Shown here piece after piece: positions 14,809 through 22,258 of a stretch of 27,315 nt of DNA (the first letter of the stretch is position 1; the number at the start of each line of letters is the position of its first letter). The notes under the pieces are model-generated. The model made no database searches, was not told where the DNA came from, and was given only the letters and a program-made list of their open reading frames with translations. Where the stretch lies: NCBI GenBank assembly GCA_035570495.1, contig DATMLO010000168.1, positions 1 to 27,315 on the forward strand, written 5' to 3'. The stretch comes from DATARH01 sp035570495 (GTDB lineage Bacteria > Pseudomonadota > Alphaproteobacteria > ATCC43930 > CGMCC-115725). A program made the translations under genes and the position numbers.

Positions 14809-16607
14809 GCCGCGGCCTTCATGGTCTGCTCAATCGGCAGACGGATCGCGACCCGCGTGCCGGCGCCCACTTCACTGTCGATGCCGATCGTGCCGCCGTG
14901 CTGGACGACGATCTGCTTGACCGTCGACAGCCCGAGCCCGGCACCGAAGCTTTTCGTGCTAAACAGCGGCTCAAAGATGCGCGCCATGTTTTCCGGCGAG
15001 ATGCCGGGGCCAGTGTCGGCGACAACGAGTTCGAGCGCATCCTCGACGATGGCGCTCCTGACCGCTATGCGCAGCGGACCGTTGCCCGGCGGCATCTCGC
15101 CCAGCGCCTGCGCGGCATTGTCGATCAGGTTGATGACGACGTGACGGATGCGGTCGGCATCAATTCGCACCACGGCGTCGCCGGCAGCGCATTCCGCGAC
15201 CAGAGTGACGGCCGGAGGCAAGCCGTGCTCGGCCAGAACGTCACGGAGCCACTCGTCGAAATTGACCAAAACGCGGCTCAGCTCGGGGTTGCGGATGTAT
15301 TCGAGCAGATCGCCGATGATGCGGTCGCAGCGCGCGATACTGCGCTGAATGCGCGCGAGCGGCCGGTCAAGCTGCAAGCCGCTCGACTGCGCGATCTCGC
15401 GCATCGTGAAGAGCGTGTTGCGGATCGCCGAGAGCGGGTTGCGCAATTCGTTGGCGACGGTCGCGGTGAACTGGCCGAGCACCGACAGCCGTTCTTTTTT
15501 CAGCAGCTCCGCCTCGGCAACAAGGCGGGCATGCTCGGCCTCGATCTTCTCGGCACGGATCGCGGCGAGCGCGCTGTGGGTATGTATCTGCCGGCCGATC
15601 AACGCGACCATCAGTCCGATCGCGAGAACCCCGCACACCGCGAACGCGGCGAACATCGCGGCCTCGTGCGACCACCCGACGAGCGCATGTGCGCCGCTAC
15701 AGCTGACGACAACCGCAACCGGATAGTCCGCGAGCGGCTGCACAGCATCGATATACCACTGGTCGTGCTTGCCGTGGTCGTCCTCGATGATGCCCTGGAC
15801 ACCGTCCGCGAGCGCCGCCAATACCGGCGCGCTCGGCGCCTGATCGTCGGCACCGGATCGGCGTGGAAACTGCGCGAGCACCGTCCCGTCGCGACGCATC
15901 AGCGAGATGACGCCGTCATCGCCGAGCGGAACCGTGCGATACAGGGTCTCGAAATCGCTCACCGGCACCATCGCGACAGCCAGCCCGGCAAAGCCGCCTG
16001 TAGTCGCGCGCAGCTTGTGCGCGACCGGGATCACCCGGACACCGCCATGCTCGAGCGCGACTGGCGCGCCGATCGACGACTCGAGGCCCGTATTGCTGGC
16101 CTGCGCGACAAAATAATCGCGAGCGGCGACATTGACTTCGTCTGCCGGCCAGCCACCCGTGTGACTGATCACCGCGCCGTCCGCGCCGATCAGCGCGATC
16201 CCGGCGATTTGCGGCGTCGCCTCGACATGGCGGTCGAGATGCGCGCCCACCGCCGCTTCGCCGATATCGCGAGCAATCGCATCCGGCTGCGGCACGTCCG
16301 CGAGGCGAATATGGCTCGCGATGTCACTCAGTACGGCCTCAACCGTCAGCAGCGAGCGATTGCCGGCTTCGACCAGCACCGCATCGACGCGCGACAGCCC
16401 GGCCTCGCTCGACTCCAAAGTCTGTTGCCGGAGATAGCCGGCCACCAGGCTGGTGACGACCAGCAACGCGGCGGCCAGGAGAACGCCGCAGGCGACCAGC
16501 AGCGTCAACGGCCGCGGCTGTCCAAAAAACCGCCCGCTCCGGGTCTCCGCCAAATGATCCAAGCCGATCAACTGCGACGCTCGCAGAGAGAAATTATCAA
16601 GCGGCAA
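14805..16607 (-). CDS. Membrane sensor histidine kinase with periplasmic Cache-like domain; H-box His replaced by Asn
   Basis: The protein is about 600 residues. A membrane helix (about 33-59) is followed by a periplasmic region (60-315) that fits a double Cache sensor (RDYFVAQA, IPVAHKL), a second helix (about 316-338), a coiled coil (345-375) and a kinase core. The H-box region reads TATVANELRNPLSAIRN: position 386 is Asn (codon at 15450-15452), where relatives have His. N-box (VVINLIDNAAQAL), G1 (VADTGPGIS), F-box (FEPLFSTK) and G2 (GAGLGLSTVKQ) are present, so ATP binding is likely kept. The start is uncertain: the longest frame begins with TTG at 16607 and no nearby ATG exists; other TTG codons lie shortly downstream. 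It overlaps the following receiver-kinase gene by four bases. Confidence 0.85.
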   Translation of the reverse strand: MPLDNFSLRASQLIGLDHLAETRSGRFFGQPRPLTLLVACGVLLAAALLVVTSLVAGYLRQQTLESSEAGLSRVDAVLVEAGNRSLLTVEAVLSDIASHIRLADVPQPDAIARDIGEAAVGAHLDRHVEATPQIAGIALIGADGAVISHTGGWPADEVNVAARDYFVAQASNTGLESSIGAPVALEHGGVRVIPVAHKLRATTGGFAGLAVAMVPVSDFETLYRTVPLGDDGVISLMRRDGTVLAQFPRRSGADDQAPSAPVLAALADGVQGIIEDDHGKHDQWYIDAVQPLADYPVAVVVSCSGAHALVGWSHEAAMFAAFAVCGVLAIGLMVALIGRQIHTHSALAAIRAEKIEAEHARLVAEAELLKKERLSVLGQFTATVANELRNPLSAIRNTLFTMREIAQSSGLQLDRPLARIQRSIARCDRIIGDLLEYIRNPELSRVLVNFDEWLRDVLAEHGLPPAVTLVAECAAGDAVVRIDADRIRHVVINLIDNAAQALGEMPPGNGPLRIAVRSAIVEDALELVVADTGPGISPENMARIFEPLFSTKSFGAGLGLSTVKQIVVQHGGTIGIDSEVGAGTRVAIRLPIEQTMKAAA

Positions 16608-16680
16608 TAAGACGGCTTGCCGATTGAAGAAGCATTAACAGCGTCTCGGAATTTTGCCCGGTATGTGGTTGAAGTGCCGG

Positions 16681-17423
16681 CTAAAATCGCCCCAAAAGCG
16701 ATCCGAACCCGGCGACCCGGTCAGCGATGCCATTGGATCGCAAAGCCCACCAATAGGTCGCGGTGTTGATCGCGATGACCGGCTTGCCGAGCCACTCCTC
16801 GGCGACGCCGGCGAGCCGCGCCATGCAGAGATTGGTGCCGACCTGGACGATCGCGTCGACCCCATCGCCATCGACCTGACGGATCGCGTCGCGCAACTCG
16901 GCTTCCTGGACATGCGCGTAGAGCACCGGGCTCGCGCCTTTGAGGCCGAGAAGGCTGACGATCTCGTAGCCGCAATCGGTAAAAAAGCGCCGCACCTGCT
17001 GATCGGCGACCGGCATATACGGCGTCACCACGCCGATCCGCTTGGCGCCGTGCCGGTCGAGCGCCTGGCGCGCCGCGTCCAGCCCATCGTCACCTTGACC
17101 CCGGCGCGCGCCTCGACCCGCTCGCGCAGCGCCTCGCTGCCGTCGAGCCCGTCCCAGAAGGTCTCGGACGACATGCCCATGATGAGATGATCGGGCTCGC
17201 AGGTCATCACCCGGTCGATCGCCGTCATGATCTCCCGACGCACCGCCTCGATGAGACGGGTGAAATCGTCGTCGTTCTTGAGCGGGTCGTTGGGGATGTG
17301 GATGCGGCCGAAATGGTTGGTGACGCCTTCCGGCCGCATCGCGTCGAACTCGGGCTGGACGATCGTGTTGGTCGACGGCGCGATGACGCCGAACTTCATC
17401 CGCCAGCCGAGCGCGTCCGGCAT
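16681..17423 (-). pseudogene. Asp/Glu racemase superfamily gene (maleate isomerase / arylmalonate decarboxylase-like) with a frameshift
   Basis: Two frames together encode one domain of the superfamily. The first runs from ATG at 17423 (MKFGVIAPSTNTIVQPEFD ... HLIMGMSSETFWDG ... GVKVTMG). The second continues as LDAARQALDRHGAKRIGVV, then TPYMPVADQQVRRFF, VDAIVQVGTNLCMARLAGV and GKPVIAIN, to TAG at 16681-16683. Inserting one base between 17080 and 17081 would join them as VTMGSDAARQAL and give 247 residues, the normal length. By eye the usual catalytic cysteine positions are Gly (in IMGMSS) and Gly (in QVGTN), with a Cys four residues further on, so the reaction is unclear. It begins five bases after the fumarylacetoacetase stop. 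The break may be real decay or a sequencing/assembly error. Confidence 0.75.
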
Positions 17424-17428
17424 CGCCG

Positions 17429-18763
17429 CTATCCCGCCACGACGCGGCCTCGGCATTCGCCAAAGCCAATCGAGACATAGCCGTCGCGGCTGGCGCGGGC
17501 GCGGAAGATCGCCTCGTCGCCGTCTTCGAGGAAGGTCCGGGTCTCGCCCGACCCCACCGGGTTCGATTGTGCGCCGTCACGCGACAGCTCGCTGAGGCTG
17601 CCCCAGCCTTCCGGAGTCGGGCCAGAAATCGTGCCGGTGCCGAACAGGTCGCCCGCCTCGATATTGCACCCATTGCAGCTCTGATGGGCGACCATCTGTG
17701 CGACGGTCCAGTAGAGATCGAGCGTATTGCTATGCGACATGCGGTGCGCCGGCTGCCCCGCTTCACGCATTTTTTCGGTACGGATATAGGCTTCCAACTC
17801 GATGGCGAAGGCGCCGTCCTTCTGGTCGGTCTCGTCCCACAAATAGGGCAGCGGTTGCGGGTCGCCCACCGGGCGAGCCGGCTGGGCGACGCGGAACGGC
17901 GCCAGCGCCTCAATCGTCACGATCCAATTCGAGACGGTCGAGCCGAAGCTCTTGCCGAGGAACGGCCCCAAGGGCGCCGACTCCCATTGCTGGATGTCGC
18001 GCGCCGACCAGTCATTGACAAAACCCAGCCCGACGACGTGGTCGGCGGCTTCGGAGATCGGGATCGGCTCGCCCTGCTTGTTACCGGGACCGAGCCAGAT
18101 CGCGACTTCGAGCTCATAGTCGAGCTTGCGGCATGGGCCATAGGATGGCGCGTTCTCCTCGGGCAGCTTGCGCTGCCCGCTCGGCCGGCGGATCGGCTGA
18201 CCCGATGGCTGCAGCGACGAGGCGCGGCTGTGGTAGGCGACCGGCACATATTTGTAATTGGGGCCGAGCGGGTCGTTGGGGTTGCGTCGTCGCCCGCCAT
18301 TGGTGGCGTGATGAATGCCGGCGAAAAAATCGGTGAAGCTCATCACCTTGGCGGGCACGTGCATCGCGCAGACATGGGCGTCGTGCAGGATGCTACTGGC
18401 GAGGTCGCGCGCCTTGCCGGCCTGCCCGCCATCGGTCGCGAGCAGGTCGAACACTTGACGGCGCAGCGCCCGGCGCGGCCCCGCGCCCAGCGCCATCAGC
18501 GGGTTGAGCGAGCCGCCCGATGCGGCCTTCGCCGCAGTCTCCGCCTCCCCCGAGAATAGGCCGGCGGCGAGCGCGGTCTTGATGTCGAGAATCTTGTCGC
18601 CGATCGCCATGCCGCCGCGCGCCTTTGCGTCGGGGACGAAGTTGCCAGGCGGGCTGAATACGCCAAGCGGCAGGTTCTGCAACGGAAAATCTGGATGCCC
18701 GTTGGCTGAATCGACCCAACTTTGGCGCTTCGGATCATGGGTTTCGTCGATCGCGATCGTCAT
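17429..18763 (-). CDS. fahA: Fumarylacetoacetase (tyrosine / homogentisate degradation, last step)
   Basis: The enzyme splits 4-fumarylacetoacetate into fumarate and acetoacetate (EC 3.7.1.2). The 444-residue protein has the N-terminal FAH domain (about 27-130) and the catalytic domain. The catalytic histidine is in VPVAYHSRASS (His178). Metal ligands fit Asp145 (SFTDFF), Glu217 and Glu219 (DYELEVA) and Asp251 (VNDWSARDIQQWE), followed by PLGPFLGKSFGSTVS, which closely matches the animal enzyme. The start at 18763 is supported by GGGAGGG about seven bases upstream. The frame is open far upstream, but only as a shadow of opposite genes. Homogentisate dioxygenase and a GST-type maleylacetoacetate isomerase are not in the window. 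It is divergent from an SDR gene, with 63 bases between starts. Confidence 0.95.
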   Translation of the reverse strand: MTIAIDETHDPKRQSWVDSANGHPDFPLQNLPLGVFSPPGNFVPDAKARGGMAIGDKILDIKTALAAGLFSGEAETAAKAASGGSLNPLMALGAGPRRALRRQVFDLLATDGGQAGKARDLASSILHDAHVCAMHVPAKVMSFTDFFAGIHHATNGGRRRNPNDPLGPNYKYVPVAYHSRASSLQPSGQPIRRPSGQRKLPEENAPSYGPCRKLDYELEVAIWLGPGNKQGEPIPISEAADHVVGLGFVNDWSARDIQQWESAPLGPFLGKSFGSTVSNWIVTIEALAPFRVAQPARPVGDPQPLPYLWDETDQKDGAFAIELEAYIRTEKMREAGQPAHRMSHSNTLDLYWTVAQMVAHQSCNGCNIEAGDLFGTGTISGPTPEGWGSLSELSRDGAQSNPVGSGETRTFLEDGDEAIFRARASRDGYVSIGFGECRGRVVAG

Positions 18764-18826
18764 TGGCGCACCCTCCCGGATTTGCTCTGTTCTAGCGTAG
18801 CGCAACGGATCGGCGAAAGGCATGAC

Positions 18827-19600
18827 ATGGCACAGGAATTTGCGGCACAGGAATTTGCCGGCAAGACCGTGGTCATCACCGGCGCGGCAGGGATCTACGG
18901 CTCTCAGCTCGCAGCGGATTTCGCAAAGGCGGGGGCGCGGCTGTTCCTGACCGACCGGGACGCGGCGGGGCTGGCAGAGGTGTGCGGGCGGCTGGGCGAC
19001 ACCAACGTCACCTCTGTCACGGCCGATCTGACCGCTCCGGAGTCGATCGCAGATCTGTGCCGGCGAGTCCTCGAACGCGGCGTCCCCGATGTCGTCGTCA
19101 ACAACGCCGGGATCTATCCGTTCGGCGGGCTGTTCGACACGCCCTTGGAAATGTGGGACCGGATCATGCACGTCAATCTGCGCGCGCCGTTCCTCATCAC
19201 CAAGGCGCTCGCCGAGGCGATGATCGGCGCGGAACGCAAGGGTGCTTTCATTTTTATCGGCTCGGGCGCCGGGCAGGTGCTCCGCACCAACGGCCTCGCC
19301 TATTGCACGTCGAAGCGCGGCCTCGAATGGCTGATGAAAGGTATCGCGCTGGAGCTGGCGCCGCACGGCATCCGCGCCAACCTGGTGGCGCCGGGACTGG
19401 CGCTCGGCAGCACTGGGACGGAGTTTCCCGAGGGCTACGCCGAGGCGATGGCGAAGCGCGTGCCGCTCGGGCGCGCGATTCAAGCGGGCGAGCTTGGCGC
19501 GGCAGTGATGTTCCTCGCCTCTGAGCAGGCCGCCTATATCACCGGCACGAGCCTTTCGGTCGATGGCGGCGGCGCGATCCCGCGGCGGGCTTTGGATTAG
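18827..19600 (+). CDS. SDR family oxidoreductase
   Basis: The 257-residue classical short-chain dehydrogenase/reductase has the NAD(P)-binding TGAAGIYG (cofactor loop near residues 19-26), NNAG, the catalytic serine in FIGSGAG, the YCTSK active-site Tyr/Lys pair, and the C-terminal ITGTSLSVDGGG typical of the FabG-like branch. An aspartate at the end of strand 2 (LTDRD) suggests preference for NAD(H). The start at 18827 has GAAAGG about eight bases upstream. The N-terminus carries a tandem AQEFA repeat. The substrate is unknown; being divergent from fumarylacetoacetase is the only context clue. The TAG stop overlaps the stop of the convergent efflux gene in the bases TTAG. Confidence 0.9.
   Translation: MAQEFAAQEFAGKTVVITGAAGIYGSQLAADFAKAGARLFLTDRDAAGLAEVCGRLGDTNVTSVTADLTAPESIADLCRRVLERGVPDVVVNNAGIYPFGGLFDTPLEMWDRIMHVNLRAPFLITKALAEAMIGAERKGAFIFIGSGAGQVLRTNGLAYCTSKRGLEWLMKGIALELAPHGIRANLVAPGLALGSTGTEFPEGYAEAMAKRVPLGRAIQAGELGAAVMFLASEQAAYITGTSLSVDGGGAIPRRALD
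18830..18859 (+). repeat. 15-bp tandem duplication at the 5' end of the SDR gene
   Basis: GCACAGGAATTTGCG (18830-18844) is followed directly by GCACAGGAATTTGCC (18845-18859), identical except for the last base. It encodes AQEFA twice, just before the Rossmann fold starts, and keeps the frame. Confidence 0.85.
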
Positions 19601-20856
19601 TCCGCGGCAGCCGGCGCGAGCACGCGGCTCGGCAGCCGCACCGCGACCGCGCCGAGCAGCATCGCGATGATCTGCGTCGCCACGACGACCCCGACCATGG
19701 CCGACGGCCCCTGATGGGGCAGCGTCGCGACGAGAAGAGTCCCCAGCGCCGAGGCCGCCATCTGCAGGAAGCCGATGAGCCCGGAGGCGGTGCCGGCGAT
19801 ATGCGGATGGACGCTGAGCCCGGAGGCCATCGCGCTCGGCTGGCTCAGCCCATTGCCCAACGAACTCGCCGCCATCGGCATGAACAACGCCCAGACGCTG
19901 AGCCCCGGGTAGGTGCACCACGCCATCATCGACAGGCCGGCAGCCAGCGACAGCGCAACGCCCGCGACGATCATCGCATTCGATCCGACACGCCGCGCGA
20001 AACGTGCTGCCACCGCATTGCCAGCGATATAGGTGGCCATCGGAAAGATAATCATGACCCCGTAAGTGCTCGGCGGCTGATGCAGCGTTTCCGACAGCAG
20101 ATAGGGCGCGCTGGCGATAAAGGTGAACCAAGACGCGCTGGTGAACGCGGTGCACAGCGCGAAGCAGAGAACCGCGGGCGATCCGAGCAGAAGGCGGTAG
20201 GAGCGGCCGATCGCCGGCAGATTGAGCGGCACCCTCTCGCGGAGCGTCTCGCCGAGGCGGGCGACAGTCCAGGCGAGCACCGTCAGCCCGAACGCGGCGT
20301 GAAACACGAACATCATGCGCCAGCCGAACCACTCGGTCAGATAGGCGCCGATCACCGGGCTGACCGCCGGCGCCAGGGTCATCGCCATCATCACCAGCGC
20401 TATGCCGCGCGCCGAGGCGTCGCGATCATAGATGTCGCGGATGATGGCGCGGCCCAGCACCAGCCCGGCGCAGGCGCCGATCGCCTGGGCGATGCGGCCG
20501 ACGATCAGCACGGACAACGAAGGCGCCAAGCCGCACAGCGCCGTGCCGCCGAGAAAGAGACAGAGCCCAGCGAGCAACACCGGCCGGCGGCCGAAGCGAT
20601 CGGAGACCGGGCCATAGACCAGCTGTCCCACGGCGATGCCGAGGAAATAGAGCGTCAGGACAAGCTGCACCTCGGCGGCCGGGCGATCGAAGACGCGCGC
20701 CAGGATTGGCAGGGTCGGCACGACCATGTGCAGCGCGCAGAAGCCGATCGCGGTCGCCGCGGCGATCAGACTGAGCGGCGGCGGCCGACGCCCGCTCGCG
20801 ACGCGAGCTTCCGCCGAACGATCGGCGGCGAAGGTGTTGATATTGCCGGAAACCAA
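19597..20856 (-). CDS. MFS multidrug efflux transporter, Bcr/CflA-like
   Basis: The 419-residue inner-membrane protein has twelve hydrophobic segments. Family marks are MVVPTLPILARVF in helix 1, GQLVYGPVSDRFGRRPVLL after helix 2, GRAIIRDIYDRD in helix 4, and APAVSPVIGAYLTEWFGWR in helix 5 and the loop after it; these match Bcr/CflA drug:H+ antiporters (sulfonamide, bicyclomycin, florfenicol types). The substrate here is not known. The start is uncertain: the frame begins with TTG at 20856 and no ATG lies before helix 1. The stop at 19597 overlaps that of the SDR gene. It is divergent from the PrsW-like gene, with 123 bases between starts. Confidence 0.88.
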   Translation of the reverse strand: MVSGNINTFAADRSAEARVASGRRPPPLSLIAAATAIGFCALHMVVPTLPILARVFDRPAAEVQLVLTLYFLGIAVGQLVYGPVSDRFGRRPVLLAGLCLFLGGTALCGLAPSLSVLIVGRIAQAIGACAGLVLGRAIIRDIYDRDASARGIALVMMAMTLAPAVSPVIGAYLTEWFGWRMMFVFHAAFGLTVLAWTVARLGETLRERVPLNLPAIGRSYRLLLGSPAVLCFALCTAFTSASWFTFIASAPYLLSETLHQPPSTYGVMIIFPMATYIAGNAVAARFARRVGSNAMIVAGVALSLAAGLSMMAWCTYPGLSVWALFMPMAASSLGNGLSQPSAMASGLSVHPHIAGTASGLIGFLQMAASALGTLLVATLPHQGPSAMVGVVVATQIIAMLLGAVAVRLPSRVLAPAAAD

Positions 20857-20979
20857 CTCAGTCCCACCCAGAGCCGGCCCACTCGGGGCCGCGATTGCCT
20901 CGTCGGCCCGGCCACACTACCATGCGGCAATCGTTGGCGGCGACCCTGTCGCCGTCCGTTGAGGCCACCCCAGGATCCG

Positions 20980-22254
20980 ATGACCATCCAGCCCGAGGAT
21001 GCCAACGACGGCGAAATATCGCGCGCCGATCTTTTGCCGTTTCTGACCTCGTTCGGCGAGGTCTGGCGCAGCTCGTTCGTGTGGCCCGGCGTGATCGTGG
21101 CGGTCTTCGGCGCGGCGCTGTTGATCCTCGCCGCGGTGGATAACGAGACCGGGTTCTTCTGGTGCCTCGCGGGTCTCATCTCGCTGGGCAATCTGTTCCT
21201 CATCTATCTCTGGTGCGGCAAGAAAATGCCGTTCGCCTACATGCTGACGATCGCGGTGCTCGCCTTCGGTCTCGATGTCGCGATAAGCCCGCTGGTGATC
21301 GCCGCCGAGAATGCGTTGCCGCAGGTCATCGCCCCCGGGATCATCGAGGAGGCGGTCAAAATCCTGCCGGTCGTCATCGTGCTTATCGGCGGGCTGCTGT
21401 TGTCGCACCCGCTGCAGCGCGAATACGGGCTGCGCGAGCCGCTCGACGGCATCATCCTCGCCGCCGCCTCGGCGACGGGCTTCGCCTTTCTCGAGACGAT
21501 GTTTGTCTACGTGCCGAAGTTCGGTGCGCTGATCTCGACCCCGCGGCTGCTGATCAACATTTTCAGCCACATCGCCTATTGCGGCTCGTTCGGCTATTTC
21601 ATCGGCCTAGCGGCATTGCGCCATCGCCGCGCGATCCCGGCGGCGATTGCCGTGGCGGTTGGCTTTGCGCTTGCCAATTTCCTGCACGATCTGTGGGACG
21701 CGATGCGCTTTTACGGTGGCGGGCTGTCGATCATCAGCCCGATCCACGAGGTCGTTATCGCGGTCGTCTGTTTCGTCGTGCTTGGCTCGCTGATCTCGAA
21801 GGCGCGCGACATGTCGCCCGAGCGCGAGTTCCTGTGGCCCTACGGCTCGCTGATGCCGTATCGCGCGCCGGAAGTCGCGCCGCTGCCGCCGATGCCGGTG
21901 CTGCCCGGCGATATCTGGCTGATGATCGCGGGCCGGCAAATCAGCCTCACCGAAACGACGCACCTCACGACGCGGGATATACCGTGCCTCACCGCGGCAG
22001 CCGACGGCATTGTCGCCGAGGTGCGCGAGCACCCCGACGACCCCTCGCTGCTGGTGCTGCGCAACCTGTCGAAGAATGCTTGGGAAACGGTCTTGCCCGA
22101 CCATTCGGTGCGCAAGGTTGAGTCCGCCGGCACCGTGCGGCTCCTGGCCGGGACGCGGATCGTGTTCGGCACGATGACCGGGGTGGTCATCGTCACCTCG
22201 AGCGAGATGATCGGCACCGACCCCCGCGTCAAACCGGAAGAGGAATGGTGCTAG
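20980..22254 (+). CDS. PrsW-family intramembrane protease with C-terminal FHA-like domain
   Basis: The 424-residue protein has about eight membrane helices (33-275) with PrsW motifs: paired Glu123/Glu124 in PGIIEEAVKILP, Glu172 in FAFLETMFVY, His197 in FSHIAYCGSFGY and His236 in NFLHDLWDA. PrsW proteins are glutamic-type intramembrane proteases that cleave anti-sigma factors or other membrane proteins. After a proline-rich linker (296-309), residues about 310-406 look like an FHA fold: IAGRQISL, then LVLRNLSKNAWETVL, then VRLLAGTRIVFG. This matches the FHA pattern of GR, then N.S.NG, then L..G..I..G, but the SRxH phosphothreonine-binding motif is not seen. The start at 20980 has AGGA about seven bases upstream. 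No sigma/anti-sigma pair is in the window. It converges with the GNAT gene, with four bases between stops. Confidence 0.8.
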   Translation: MTIQPEDANDGEISRADLLPFLTSFGEVWRSSFVWPGVIVAVFGAALLILAAVDNETGFFWCLAGLISLGNLFLIYLWCGKKMPFAYMLTIAVLAFGLDVAISPLVIAAENALPQVIAPGIIEEAVKILPVVIVLIGGLLLSHPLQREYGLREPLDGIILAAASATGFAFLETMFVYVPKFGALISTPRLLINIFSHIAYCGSFGYFIGLAALRHRRAIPAAIAVAVGFALANFLHDLWDAMRFYGGGLSIISPIHEVVIAVVCFVVLGSLISKARDMSPEREFLWPYGSLMPYRAPEVAPLPPMPVLPGDIWLMIAGRQISLTETTHLTTRDIPCLTAAADGIVAEVREHPDDPSLLVLRNLSKNAWETVLPDHSVRKVESAGTVRLLAGTRIVFGTMTGVVIVTSSEMIGTDPRVKPEEEWC

Positions 22255-22258
22255 GCGC

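Noticed and set aside
14898..16610. 570-codon open frame on the plus strand opposite the sensor kinase
   Set aside because: It is antisense to a clear kinase with domain motifs; its translation is low-complexity, rich in R, D, Q and H with no family motif, as expected from high-GC shadow frames.
18764..20332. Long upstream extension of the fumarylacetoacetase frame
   Set aside because: The strong ribosome site and family-like start at 18763 define the gene; the extension is a shadow of the SDR and efflux genes.
19714..20979. Long upstream extension of the PrsW-like frame
   Set aside because: Antisense to the efflux transporter and low-complexity; the PrsW-like start at 20980 gives the normal N-terminus.
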